Below are positions 33,443 through 44,710 of a stretch of 64,000 nucleotides of DNA, piece after piece (position 1 is the first letter of the stretch; the number at the start of each line of letters is the position of its first letter). The stretch comes from Ailanthus altissimus (lineage: Eukaryota > Streptophyta > Magnoliopsida > Sapindales > Simaroubaceae). The notes under the pieces are model-generated. The model saw only the letters and a list, made by a program, of their open reading frames with translations. It was not told the origin of the DNA and did not search any database. The stretch is from the NCBI GenBank assembly GCA_946807835.1, contig OX327702.1, positions 14,756,001-14,820,000 on the forward strand, read 5' to 3'. The position numbers and the translations under genes are program-made.

Positions 33443-34440
33443 CTTTTAGAAAAAAGCTCCTGGTGAAGCAATGTCGAACTCCTCCTGTGCTGTTTAATGT
33501 GTTTCTCTATATAAGTCAGCCTAGTTGCTATCAATTTGTTTCTGGATGAACCAACTTCTACGAAAGAGGAGGGCACTGTTGGATCGACTACCACCAGTGG
33601 TGGTTGCTGAGCTCTCTAATATAGTGGTTATCCATGGCTTTTCACAGTCTACAGATTTTGAATGGTACTAAAGTTGATGGGCTTTATTGGAGGGAACAAG
33701 TCCTCGTGCACATCCCAACGTACTTTTACTTTTGTGCACAATGCAGCGATCAAGGATGGCAAGCATAAACTATTCTTGGCAAGCCTCTAGCAAGCCAAGA
33801 TATTTGCCTGCAAGATCCACCCAATACTAATCGGCCTCCCAGCCATTATGGCATAAAGCTGTACTGACTTCAGCTTGGTGATGTCACTGACGTGCATCAC
33901 CAGTATAATCCGTGAGAAGAGGAACATATACCAAGCCTTGGCGTCCTTGGTAAGTGTGTTCAATTTGAAATAGAATGGTAGATCATAAGAGGTATTCCAC
34001 TCAATGCCTAGCTCACATAAAGTTTGAATGATCAACTCATAATTCAGTCTCTCCTGATGTCAGGTGTACTCATTTGGTGCATTAATTAGTATATCAAACA
34101 ATTTATTAATGGTACCATAGTCAAAAGGCACTAGTATACCACGAACTTGCACTTGATAATTTGGATGCTCCACCACATTTGCATAAACTTCTCAAACTAT
34201 CGACACAAGCACTAGGTTTGGAGTTTCAGAAAATGCCCCTCCTCCCCAAAGTCTCTCTATGATTATCCTAATAATGTTGGGGAAATTCTCCTCCTTTAGA
34301 TTGAATTCTCTCTCTAAAATGATGGATTTATAGATAATCGTGTTATAAAAATGATCCAACGCTTCCTAAGATACGAATCGAGTGGAATCATAAGAGGGAA
34401 TCCTTCAAGTATTAGCTCTGCTCCTCTTAAGCCCATTTGT
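33443..34440 (-). pseudogene. Putative plant transposon protein, copy C
   Basis: From about 34440 leftwards the minus strand reads GLRGAELILEGFPLMIPLDS, then frame-broken VYANVVEHPNYQVQVRG and LVPFDYGTINKLFD, then the open stretch 34035-33787 (IIQTLCELGIEWNTSYDLPF, TKDAKAWYMFLFSRIILVMH, YAIMAGRPISIGWILQANIL). A stop follows, and the frame continues RLAKNSLCLPSLIAALCTKV and FPPIKPINF. A second open stretch at 33594-33443 (VVDPTVPSSFVEVG...KHIKQHRRSS) is probably its C-terminal part before the solo LTR. This is the most complete of the three PTP-like copies in the window. The function of the family is unknown. Confidence 0.65.
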
Positions 34441-34759
34441 AAAAGAATTAACTTAAATTTTTTGGTTTTGTTAATGCGTGGATATGGTTCAAATTTGGAA
34501 GCTTTTAGTGATACTTTGTTGCTCTAATCTAGCAAACGTGTTAGGATTATGGCAATTGTGTTTTTGCAATTTGGTTTGGGTGGGTGTTGGTATGGATTGA
34601 TATTTGGTTAAGAAAGAACTAGAGTTTTGGAGAGAAGGTGAGTGGAGAAAAATGGCAAATTCGATGTTTTAAGTTAGTTTTTGTGACAATGCTGTGGCAT
34701 TTTCTTTGACATGAGTGTTCATTATGTTTTTTCATGAATGCCGGAGCATTAAGTAATGT

Positions 34760-37700
34760 ATGGTTTAGTATCCAAGCACAAGCGCACGCTATCATATCAA
34801 GTAATATAGAATTTTAAGTCCAACTATCATTCCTATAGGGACTATACAATCTAATTCATTCAATCAAGTACTAAAATTATATCTAAATAACTTTTGTCTA
34901 GAAAAATCAAAATCTGAAATTTAATTAATTAACCTAGTTCTACTAAATTAAATTAAACTAAACTTAAATAACAAATAAATAAAAAGTTGAATTACCAATT
35001 AATAAGAATCTAGGGTTTCGACTTATCCCCTATAAATAAACAATACTACACATAAATAGTTATTTATTCTCATAAAATAAAATATAAAGAAAAAATATTA
35101 GAAAATAAATGACAAATATGCCCTTATCAAAGTCCTTTTGGGTTGCTTGTCTCTCTTCCTTGACTTGAAGCTTGAATCTTAAACTTGAATATTCAATCAT
35201 GGCTTTGATCTCTTGATTTTGGGTTGTGAATTATTTCTCTAAGTTTTTGTCTCTCTAACAGTCTGTGTTTTGGCTCTTAAAAGAGTGCTTTGATAGCGTT
35301 AACTAACTTTAAGGTTGAGGGCCTTTGAATCCAAGTCAAAATTGGACTAAAGATAGGGTGATTTATATGTCGTACAGGCGTCGTGGCGCTGGAGGCTGAG
35401 CATCGTGGTGCTCAGACCTGTAAACTCAAGTATGCTGATGACCCTTTATGCTCCACAGCACTGGGATTGGGCACTGCAGCACCTAATTGTCTACCCATGG
35501 TTGACAAGACCCGACTCGAGACCCTCTACTATAGATCCCAGCGACCCTGCCGGGCATCCCAATGGAAGTTCCTCCAAACCTAACTGGGTAAGTTAAGAAA
35601 TTCCACGAGGCGAACCCTTTTTTAATTCTTGTTACTACTAAGAAGATCTAGTAATATACATGAAAACGACATCTTAGTTTTAAACACAAACGGACAGAGT
35701 TTCCCCTGTTTTTTGGAAAATCCATATAAACCTGCAAAGAAATTTCACTTCTAATTCCAACACATCTCAATTCTACCAATTCAGACCTCCGGTCCTTTTC
35801 AAATCAAATCCAACACAACTCCATTATTTCGTGTAAATCACAAAATAAGCATAATCATAAAAAGTAAAAACGATCATCATAAACTGGAAATCTCTTCTTC
35901 TTGATTCAACACATACTTACAAATATACATGCCTACAACTATTATGCATAAAGTAAATAGTGCTATTAGCACATTTACATGTACAAAAATTATCTTTGGA
36001 TTCGGCCCACTACTCGGCGATAGGAGAATCAGCAGCTTGCGTTCCGAGACCTGCACTTGGGAAAGGGGTTTAAAACATAAAACATAAAACGAGTGAGCTA
36101 AAGGAGCTCAGTGAGTGTAAATGAGAATTCAATTACAAGAATATTATACAAAGATATAAATTTCTAAAGTACATACAGAAGTTATGCTTCTAAAACGGAT
36201 GTAAAATTATAAAATGGTTTCTAATATCATATGCTAATGAAATATTGCCGAGCGGATTTTATCTACATCTTTGGAAAACTATATTCAGAATCTGTATAAC
36301 ATAATAACTGCTGTGTGCATATAAATGCATAAATGCTATCGGTAAATCGAAAACCTGTAAAATCCTCGCTCGGCCATTTTCTTTCTAAACTGTACCAATG
36401 GTAACCCTAAAGCTCTATACCCACGCAGCGACTCAACTAGCACCGTATACATGAGTAGGTCACGGGGCACCTCAACTAGCAGCACCCACAGTGACATCTC
36501 AAGACATCTCACTGGCTACGCAGCGGAATCCTACATCGCATGCATATAGCGAGACAATATCCTGTACACATAGAGCGACTCACATGACTCGACATCCCGA
36601 CTTCCCGGAGTTAGTGACACACCCCTAAGACCTGCCCATATGCACGGGATATACCGGCCGGGTCTAATACAATCATCACCACTATAATCTGAGGGTACCA
36701 ATGGCCTTAAAACAAATGCAGAAATTTTAAAACTGTTTCACAAATCGATCATGTAAAAGCATGTCTATGAATATATCAAGATCATAAATCATGTTTATGC
36801 ATCGAAAGCTCATAAAACATACATAGTCATTGTTCGAAAACATAATAACCGAAAAGTAAAAGAAATGGCAGATTTCCACTCACAACCGCTCTGCGCTCAA
36901 TTTCGCTCCCGATTCCTGCTCCCGTTAACGCTCTCGGTTATCCTCACCTACGCGCCATAAATGACATTTAGAACCAAATCGAACACTAGAATCTCGTTTA
37001 ACTACTAAATACCCTAATCGACATACAAAGCCCGGATGTAAACTACTTCCCGATTTTAGTTACGGAGCCATAATCGAAACTAACTCACCATCCGGCGCCC
37101 TGAAAATTATTGAACACCTTATAATTTGATTGGACATACTTGCCCTTCACCTTTCTAACATGGACAATTATGTCCCATTTTCTTCATTTTGGGGTTTTTC
37201 CATCAACCATATACATTCAATTCACAATATGCATCATTTACACACAACAATTCAATCAAAACACCACTCAATTCCTAACTTCCCTAAAGTGGCAGAATTT
37301 CCCCCTAGGTTCCAACACATTCCTTTTCTCAATTTCTTGTTCCAATTACAACAAAATCATGCCAATTTCATTCTAAAGCCCTAATTACAATCAATTGAAA
37401 TCTCTACAACAAAATCACCAAAATCCCTAATTCTCACCTTGCCAATTTCTTCAAATTGATGACTCCCTCAAGCTCCAAACTAGAATTCAACTCAATCTAA
37501 GCCAAGAATACACATAAGAACATCAATTAAAACATTCTTGAAATCTCACTTATCAAACTCATAAAAGATGCTTTTCTTACCTCTTTTTCTTGAATTTCCA
37601 CTAATAGAGACTTCAATTGAACTTAGGGATGGGTTGATTACACATGAAAAATCATGAAAAAAAACTTGAATAGTCACTGTAGCAGCACCCCCCTTTGAAG

Positions 37701-38480
37701 CTCGAATTTCTCTCTTTTTTTTGGCTAAGTGTTAGTTTTGATTTCTCTTCAAATTTCTACACACTTCTAACATATATATAGTGCTCCCTCAATTTACCAT
37801 TTTGCCCTTCAACTTACTTAAAACTTCTAATTTGTCATTAGTTAAAAACTAATTATGTAATTAGTTCATTTGTAACTATCTAGTTAGAATAGTTCAAAGA
37901 ACTAACTAGAACTTCCAACTTGGCAATCCATGAGATTTCTTCTAATTGGTCCATTCTCTAATATATGGATTATGTTTCTCAACAAAGGCTTGTTCAATTC
38001 ATAACCATTAAATGGAAATTCATGTAGTAAATTAGAATTTTCTTTTCCAAGCCAATAGAGAAAAATTCTAAAAATATTATAGGGTCATCCGGCGCACCGA
38101 TCGAGTGTGAAATTATCAAATTAGGTCTAATATCTCTCACGTGCACTATAAAGAAAATATTTCTAATAGGGTTAAAATCGAGTAACCCTATGGTGTCTTA
38201 TTTGTTCTATACCGAAATCTAGGCGCCAATACTACTAATAGGGATTGGATATTACAATGGTGCTGCGGCGCCTAAGCCTAGGTTTGCTAGGTCTCATTTT
38301 TTTAATGTAACGTGCTCGCTTCACGTCTAGTTTGCCTTCTGTTTATTCCAAATCGTTGCATTTTCTCTCGTGCACCTATTTATGATAAAAATAAATACAA
38401 TTAAATAGCCAAATATTTATAAATTATAGCAAAAATAAAGTTCGTAGTCCTAAATATACTAGTGTATTAACGCCCCTATC
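34760..38480 (-). repeat. Athila/Tat-type LTR split by chromovirus solo LTR
   Basis: On the minus strand it starts TGATAGGGGCGTTAATACAC at 38480, directly after the tract CTAAGTTTGGGGGTATT, which identifies it as the 3' LTR of Athila-D. It runs to about 34760, where TATTACTTGATATGATAGCG then GCTTGTGCTTGGATAC resemble other Athila LTR ends. Without the nested insert it is about 960 bp. GC-rich GCGGCGCC-type text sits on both sides of the insert. Confidence 0.6.
35502..38256 (-). repeat. Chromovirus (Tekay/Del) solo LTR
   Basis: The minus strand starts TGTAATATCCAATCCC at 38256 and ends GGGTCTTGTCA at 35502 (2755 bp), flanked on both sides by ATGGT (35497-35501 and 38257-38261), a perfect 5-bp target duplication. 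Shares the CAGGGGAAACTCTG block with the chromovirus LTR at 25797-27984. No internal coding region. Confidence 0.85.
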
Positions 38481-38950
38481 AAATACCCCCAAACTTAGAA
38501 CTTTACTCATCCTTAAGCAAAATAAAAACAAACAATCACAGGTTATTATTGATGCTAATTGAAAACCTAAAACTAAAATAAGCTCGGTTGATTAGATGAT
38601 CATCATTATTATCTCAAAGGCTGGGGAAATGACAATAATCGTTTCAGTAATCAATAAATGACTTTCAACAATTCATCATACCATTCATCAAGTCTTTCAT
38701 TCTCCCTTATAATAGATCATTTTGTGCGTGTGTGCAATAAACAAGTAATTAGTCAAATGAAACATATATTTACTTAATAACTTGAGAAAATACATGAAGA
38801 AGATGTCTCAGCATAATTTAAATAATACCACTACCATAAACTTGCTTTTCATACTTATTGTCCATTAATATAGAAATACACATGGTTAAGGATCTATTTA
38901 GGACTTTAATTAGCTTGTAATATAAGGTTAAGGTCAATGTGGGATATAAA
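38481..38950 (-). other. Athila-D 3' end, left part
   Basis: Non-coding. Holds the polypurine tract (minus strand CTAAGTTTGGGGGTATT, 38481-38497) and TTGCTTAAGGATGAGTAAAG just upstream of it. Joins 48608 on the other side of the solo LTR. Confidence 0.6.
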
Positions 38951-40020
38951 TGTTGGAAATCAAGTGTGTGACAATAAGTGTATACGTAATTTCAAAAATT
39001 ACTACACGCAACGGAAGCATGTTAAACAATACACCCAATTTAACAAATTTAGCCATATATATCACATATATACTTAAGTATAACTATTATACACCAACTT
39101 ATATATGATGAACAATTGTATACATAAAATTAGAATGTAAAGAATACTTACCAAATGAAGGTAGCTTTACAAAATCTTTAAGTCCAACAATCAAATTGAA
39201 TAGCTTACCTTGAAGTGAATTGTTGAACAATTCTAGTCTATAACGGTTTGGTGGGATTATGGAGCTAGAATGATAGCTTAGTTTTTTAGAATTTTCAGCA
39301 GCATGTATTCAAACTCTTTGAATAAAATTTTATTTCTTAAATGGAGATGATAAATTATGTATACAACTCTTGTAATTTTATTGGAAACAATTTTTATAGG
39401 ATAATTATTTTTAGTACAACTATTGTGTTAAATTATATATCTCTTTCTCCATTTTCTTTTATTCATTTTGTTCCATTTATGATAGAAGAAGATGAAGAGA
39501 ATTTCTTTTTGCTTTCAACACTTCAAAAACACAAAACCAAATCTCTTTCACTTACCTTGAATGAGCTTGCCAAATTCTCCTCTAAAAATTGAATTAATAA
39601 ATTCAATTTATTCAACACTTTTTGATAAAACAAAAACAAGAACAAGTGTTCTACCAATTTAATTGTTGGTCTCCTACTTAGATTAATTTATTAAACAGTA
39701 GAATAATTGCTACCTAAATAAATCACTACCTAACAAATATAATTATTTTAATTATATTAGATAAATAAATGGCCAACATCTAGGCTCCTCATTATATTAA
39801 AATACAATGGTCATGATTAATATATATTATTATATTATCTAATAATATAGTAATAATATATAATTTAATTATTCGAAACAATTTTGAATAATTACTTTTT
39901 ACTTTACTAGTTTTTACTACCAAGGTTAAATAGTAAAACTAAGATAAAATAAAATCATGAAACAAATCTTATTAATTAATTCAATTATGTATGTAACAAT
40001 TAAGTTTTGAAAACTACACA

Positions 40021-40210
40021 CACTACTACAAAAATGAGTTTCACAAACACAATGCTACTGACATTTTTCTAAATGGTGTCAGTAAAGCTCATTATCAATG
40101 AATTACTAATACTATGGTATCAGAGAAATGAAGTGTCAGTGAATTACTGATATTATGGTATCAGAAAATGAAGTATCAATGAATTAGTGATACCTTAGTA
40201 TCATAAAGTT
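40021..40210 (+). repeat. CACTA left end and subterminal repeats
   Basis: After the terminal repeat, units of the type GAATTACTGATA.TATGGTATCAG repeat about three times (40098-40205). They are likely transposase-binding sites. The same motif is found near the right end. Confidence 0.8.
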
Positions 40211-40329
40211 ATTTGTTATTTAAAAAATTTTAAATATTAATATAATGCCCAAAACGACGTCATTTTGTTTTTTACATTTTTGGGTATTCGCTAAATTTAA
40301 ATGTTTATGCTGTTTATGACCTTTATTTG

Positions 40330-41345
40330 TATTTTTATGTTAAATATTATAATTGGTCCAACTCTAATTTCAATTTTAATAAGTTAAATGTTATAACTCC
40401 GAATTCAATTTCAATTTTAACTAAGTTAAATGTTATAAAGCTAAACCCAATTTCAACTACTTTAATTGTTAAAATACTAAATAAAATTTCAATTACGTTA
40501 AATGTTATAATTCATGATATTTCAATTTCAATTTTAATTACGTTCAATATTATAATTCTGATTCCAATTCTAATTTTAATTACGTTAAAAGCTATAATTT
40601 CTATTCTAATTTCAATTTCAATTACGTTAAATGTTATCATTTAAAATGCAATTTCAATTACATTAAACATTATAATTAAAATTAAAATATGAAGAAAAAA
40701 TATAATTAGAATAGTAAGTATTTGTAATCCAATTTCAATTTTAACTAGGGGTAGGCAACGATTTGGTTTAACTGAAAACCGAACTGGATTTTACGGTTTG
40801 GTTTGGTTCAGTTTCAATTTGATTTTGGTTTGGTTCGGTTCGATTTGTTTCAAACCGAAAAAATACATTAAAAATTGAAACCGAACCAAACTGAAAATGT
40901 CCACTCCTAATTTTGACTTATTCTAAATCAAATTTCAACTACGTTAATTGTTTTAATTCTAAATCTATTTTCAATTTTAATTACGTTAAATATTATAATT
41001 TTAAATTAAATTTTAATTTCAATTACATTAAATCTTATAATTTAGATTCCAATTTTAATTTTAATTACATTCAATGTTATAATTTTGAATCAATTCTAAT
41101 TTTAATTATTTTAAATGTTATAATTCTGAATCTAATTTCAATTTCAATTATGTTAAATGTTATAATTTTCAATCCAATTTTAAATACGTGTAATGTTATA
41201 ATTTTGATTATACTTTTAATTTTAATTGCGTTAAATGTTATAATTCTGAATCCAATTTCAATTTCAATTATGTTAAATATATTATAATTTTAAATCTAAT
41301 TTTAATTTCAATTACGTTAAATGTTATAATTTTAAATATAATTTT
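40330..41345 (+). repeat. AT-rich minisatellite in CACTA element
   Basis: About twenty degenerate units of roughly 40-45 bp containing TTTCAATTACGTTAAATGTT and ATAATTCTGAATCCAAT. The MITE at 40746-40909 splits the array. Long open frames here (40327-40644, 40913-41287) reflect the period and low-complexity Asn/Ile-rich translation, not genes. Confidence 0.8.
40746..40909. mobile_element. hAT-type MITE in the minisatellite
   Basis: The ends TAGGGGTAGGCAA and, inverted, TTTGTCC-type ..CCACTCCTA form imperfect terminal repeats. The flanks ATTTTAAC (40738-40745) and ATTTTGAC (40910-40917) are an 8-bp duplication with one change. The interior is a foldback of AACCGAAC and GGTTCGGTT runs. 164 bp, no coding capacity. 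Confidence 0.85.
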
Positions 41346-41786
41346 AATTACATTAAACGTTATAATTAAAATTAAAATATGAAAAATATATATAATTAAA
41401 TCGTAAATATATGTAACTACATGTAATAAGTAAAATTAGAAAAGCTAACAAATTTATTTAAAAGAAATTTGAAATTTAAATTATAAAATTAAAAGTATAA
41501 TTGATGGTTAGTTAATTATGTGGAATAATTAAAATTAAAAACGTTAACAAATATATTACTAATTTTAATTTCTTTAAAAAATTTAATCTAAATTATAAAA
41601 TTCAAAATATAACTAATAGTTATTTAATTTCGTGTAATAAAAAAATCATAAAGGCTAACTAATTTATTTAAAACAACACTTAAAATTACATTATAAAATC
41701 TAATATATATCTCATGATTATTTAATTTAAATAATTAAATTTTCTTAATTAAAATAATACAGTTTACATTTTCATTAAATAATAAA
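41346..41786. other. AT-rich spacer in CACTA element
   Basis: Very AT-rich with no open frame of interest; a few TTAATTTAAATTA palindromes. Nothing recognised. Confidence 0.5.
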
Positions 41787-42440
41787 ATGCCTAAAAAAAA
41801 TAAACTGCGTTACAAAAAACTTCATTTTAGGAAGAAAAAAGAAAAAAAAAACAAATATCCATATAGTAATATTCTCTCTCGAGGCTACAGTGACTCCAAA
41901 ATTTTCCTCCATCTCAATGAGTCTTACACGCTCAAAATTTTACTCTTCTTTCTTTGTTGTTTACCCTACACGACTCTGCATTGTTACCCATTGTTTAGGG
42001 GGCAATTCGGCCTGACCATTGAGTTTGTTGCTGCCTGGGAACTGCTTTCAGCTGTTTGTACTAGAGTTCTCGGCCGCGAACTGCCACTGGTGTCGGTGGT
42101 TGCTGCCTGTCCTGGAAGTGGTTTGCTCTCAACTATCATCCAAGCGGTTTTGTTCTTGGCTATCATTCAAGTGCTGCTATCATCCCTGCTATTTGCTCTC
42201 GGTTTTCAGGTGGCTGTTCCTTAATGACGCTAGATCTTTCAGTGTTCCAGAGGTGTAAAGCGGCTGCTTTCGACTGCTGTTGCTTGCGCTGACTATCAGT
42301 GGTGCTGGTGGTCGCTTGAAGTCGACGATCTTGCTACTTGAAGCTCCTCTTGTATGTGATCTTGTTGCTTGAACCTACTGTTACTGTCTTCCTCGTCGAC
42401 AAGAAAATCTCTAGGTAAGAATCCAAATATTTGATTGAAT
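41787..42440 (+). other. GC-richer block in CACTA element, possible captured exon
   Basis: A 145-codon open frame (41787-42224) and an overlapping one (42019-42258) lie in sequence clearly richer in G and C than the flanks (from 41990 on). The encoded residues around FVAAWELLSAVCTRVLGREL are Leu/Val-rich, but I recognise no family. The segment ends near CTCTAGGTAAGAATC (42409-42423), which resembles a 5' splice site AG|GTAAGA, suggesting a captured first exon with UTR. Which frame, if any, was coding is not known. Confidence 0.4.
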
Positions 42441-42529
42441 TCATTATTTTTCAGTTGAAATTTTAATATAATCAATTAGGTCTTTGCCCAAGTTTTTTAA
42501 TAATTATTGATTTGGGTATTTCGTTTTGG

Positions 42530-42641
42530 ATTTTGACGAGGTCGTTTATTGGAGCAATTGATGGTCATAGAGATGGGGTATTGTGTATGGCCAAAATTCC
42601 CAGTTATTTGAAAGGAATATTTTTTGGTGTTATGGATGAAG
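42530..42641 (+). pseudogene. DCAF13/SOF1-like WD40 exon fragment
   Basis: Frame from 42539 reads RSFIGAIDGHRDGVLCMAKI then PSYLKGIFFGVMDE. This matches the first WD40 repeat of eukaryotic SOF1/DCAF13 proteins (pattern FIGALDGHxDGVSCMAKNPxxLKGIFSGSMDGD), nucleolar factors needed for 18S rRNA processing and also substrate receptors of CUL4 ligases. The fragment ends at GAAG followed by GTAAAT, a plausible intact 5' splice site. The upstream side is intron-like and T-rich. Only one exon-sized piece is present, inside a CACTA element, so it is a captured fragment and not a working gene. Confidence 0.7.
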
Positions 42642-42903
42642 GTAAATTTTTGCTTATTCTCTTATTTTCTAGTTTCTGCAATTTCTTATATGTTTTAGAG
42701 TCTCTTATGTATTTTGTGATTATAATTTTTGCTAATAGTCACAAAGGTCATAGAAAAAGAGGAAGATGAGAATTTAGTTTAGTTAATTCATTAATTGCCA
42801 TTGAGTTAGTTGCCATTCAAACTCCTCTCCTTCTCTCTCAACACCACACATGAACCATCGTCCTCCACTTCACCGTTATCACCATCACCTTCATCGCCCA
42901 AAT
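42642..42903 (+). other. Intron-like spacer between two captured fragments
   Basis: T-rich sequence after the DCAF13-like splice site, then a CCATCGTCCTCCACTTCACC patch (42855-42874) that could be the 5' part of the GatA-like gene. No frame could be assigned with confidence. Confidence 0.4.
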
Positions 42904-43245
42904 CTTAAATCCTCAACATCCGCTACTCACTCCTCTTTCGCCAGGTCATTGCCACCCAACTGGCCGAATCCTACCTCACCTGCCTCAAACTCGCCAAGCC
43001 CCAACTCAACTTTCATTCACGTCTCCTATGATGTTCTTAAAGAAGCACAATCCATTGATGATAAAATTCAGAGAAATGAAAATATTATGCCCTTTTTTGG
43101 GGATTTGGTTGGGGTCAAGGATAATATATGTACTTGATGCCACCACGATTAAGAGAATGATGGAACTGGGTGCAATTATTTTGGGTAAGATCAATTTGGA
43201 TGAGTTTGACTTGGGAAACACCACTGAAGCTTCTGGTTTTCCGAT
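42904..43245 (+). pseudogene. GatA-like amidotransferase subunit A fragment
   Basis: The frame through 42942 reads ILNIRYSLLFRQVIATQLAE and SYLTCLKLAKPQLN. After a frameshift near 43010 it continues FIHVSYDVLKEAQSIDDKIQ, RNENIMPF and LVGVKDNICT (43080-43137). A gap of roughly 20 residues follows, then in another frame DATTIKRMMELGAIILGKIN and LDEFDLGNTTEASGF (43138-43242). This order is that of the N-terminal part of glutamyl-tRNA(Gln) amidotransferase subunit A, the organellar amidase that with GatB and GatC makes Gln-tRNA. The catalytic Lys in VGVKDNI is present, while the Ser-rich signature further on (GGSSGG) is absent. It lies inside the CACTA element, hence a captured, broken fragment. 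Other amidase-signature proteins are less likely because of the match in ESYL-to-KIQRNE. Confidence 0.82.
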
Positions 43246-43984
43246 TTTGAGGTTTATTTATTTATTTTTAGAATTATTAGCAGCTATAGATGATAAATTT
43301 TTATTATTAAAATATCAACAATTTAATGCCACTTGAAAATTTGGTTTGTATCTACAAACTTTGTTTTTTAAAAATGATTTCATAATATATCATTAGAATA
43401 TTATATCAAATACCTTTGATACACAGATCAAAGGAATACCAAAATAAAATAAATATATTTTGAGTTTACCTGAATCAAAATTGTTGTAAAGAAGAGTAGT
43501 AGTCCTACCTATATTAGGTAAGGACAAATGCGGACCTTTTCAAAGGAAAAAGGATTATACCTTTCGAAAGAAAGGAATAACAGACCTCATATAAGAGAGA
43601 AATACAAATCTGACCCTTTCAAAAGAAAGAGATAGAAACATTTCTGAAGAAAGGAATAACAAACCTCTATAGCCCTTTTTGAAGAAGGGAATAATAAACC
43701 TCACATAGGAAGGAAATACAAATCCCTTAAAAAATGAGAAATTATTACTGCAAAAAATTAAAACTAAATGAAACAAACACTATATTTTGCATAAAACCAT
43801 CAATGGTAACCAATAAATGTAGTGCTTGAAACTTTTCTGCCATATTCCGATAGAAGCCCTAACGACCAAACAAAACCGAAGACAGTAATGGTCAAAGCCC
43901 AAAATAGATTGTTGAAAAATGTATTACATCGACATATATACAGCATCAACTTGGGGTTGGAATACGAAGCAAGAAAGAGCAAGG
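43246..43984. other. CACTA interior with GAAAGGAATAA repeats
   Basis: AT-rich spacer up to about 43530, then a segment (43540-43735) with repeated GAAAGGAATAACA.ACCTC units at irregular spacing of about 45-65 bp. From 43830 the composition becomes richer in G and C. No gene recognised. Confidence 0.45.
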
Positions 43985-44710
43985 ATACTATTGTCGTAGC
44001 TTCACTAGAGGCAATCGCTAGACTATGCGCCGAAGAGCCCTAAGTCGTAAGGGAGCCATGAAAAATGGCTGCCAAAATTAAAGACATGCCGGTGAGAGGA
44101 CAAGTGCAGAGGTGGTTGGATGACTGGCATCCCCATGAGACCGGCAAAAGGATAAAAGGCGGTGGTGTCCGGCGAAAAGAACAGTAGTGTAACACGACGT
44201 GGCCGGTGAAACACTTGTGAAAGAGGGTCGGCTGTGGCCAATAAGCCTTTGAAGGTTGATGTATCACGACGTTGAATGGCAAAGGCACAAACCAAATAAG
44301 TTGAACGACAAAGGCATGGTCGATGAGCCCTTTCCGACATGTTTGGCCCCCGCCGCCATTAAGCACTCCATACACACCATGCTGTTATAATTTCCAGCCT
44401 CCGCCGCTGGTCATGACCGAGGAGCTCCGCAGACCCTAACGACACGAAGGAAGCTGACTTGGAAATAAGGCTTGAATGCCAACAAAACAACAAAATACGA
44501 AAACAGAATCAGGAAAAGGCTGTGAAGACAACAGAAGGGAGCCAAGGGAAACTGAAGAAAAGAAAACTAAAACAAAGAGAGGGAGATCTAGAAGAAGATG
44601 GAGAAAGAGAAGGGTTCCACCGGAGAGGGGCAATAGAACCCCTCTCCGGTGGGGGTGCGGAACTTTTTTCTTTGAGAGGAAAAGTTGAGAGAGATTAGGG
44701 TTTTTCGTAG
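43985..44710 (-). other. GC-rich block in CACTA element, possible captured 5' UTR or exon
   Basis: A distinct GC-rich island relative to its surroundings. Several overlapping frames are open on both strands (for example 44040-44375 minus), which is a composition effect. On the minus strand the start contains TTCTCTTTCTCCATCTTCTT, typical of plant 5' UTRs, followed by TGCGGAGCTCCTCGGTCATG near 44415-44434 and CCGGC-rich text. It includes a perfect 14-bp hairpin (44617-44652). I cannot name a gene. Confidence 0.4.
44617..44652. repeat. Perfect 14-bp GC-rich hairpin
   Basis: CCACCGGAGAGGGG, an 8-base loop CAATAGAA, then CCCCTCTCCGGTGG. The arms match without error. No T-run follows, and the context is a transposon interior, so a bacterial-type terminator is not implied. 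Confidence 0.9.

Larger units (their letters stand above)
28500..34760 (-). mobile_element. PTP-like element, copy C
   Basis: Read from right to left: PTP-like reading frame (34440-33443), a copia solo LTR inserted in its C-terminal part, the rest of the internal region (31739-30003) with two G-rich tracts, and an LTR (30002-28500). No gag or pol was found between the PTP-like frame and the LTR, so this looks like a non-autonomous LTR element in which the PTP-like protein is the only cargo. The LTR at 34760-38480 may be its 5' LTR or the 3' LTR of the neighbour Athila-D; adjacency allows either. Confidence 0.5.

Noticed and set aside
31735..33447. Target duplication around the solo LTR at 31740-33442
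   Set aside because: Flanks GAGAA and CTTTT do not match. Shifting the right limit to reach GAAAA would give an atypical LTR end, so no duplication is claimed.
35383..35596. Two overlapping 63-66 codon plus-strand frames
   Set aside because: They span the border between an Athila LTR and a chromovirus solo LTR, so cannot be one gene.
40327..41287. Two long Asn/Ile-rich plus-strand frames
   Set aside because: Translation of a minisatellite whose units lack stops in that frame.
42850..43137. 95-codon frame as an intact small gene
   Set aside because: It begins in a different frame from the recognisable GatA start and enters the GatA frame by chance after a frameshift; treated as part of the GatA-like pseudogene.
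44040..44375. 111-codon minus-strand frame and overlapping frames on both strands
   Set aside because: Several frames are open at once in a GC-rich block; none shows a known domain, so I describe the block without calling a gene.
44617..44652. Rho-independent terminator
   Set aside because: The GC-rich hairpin has no following T-run, and the DNA is eukaryotic.
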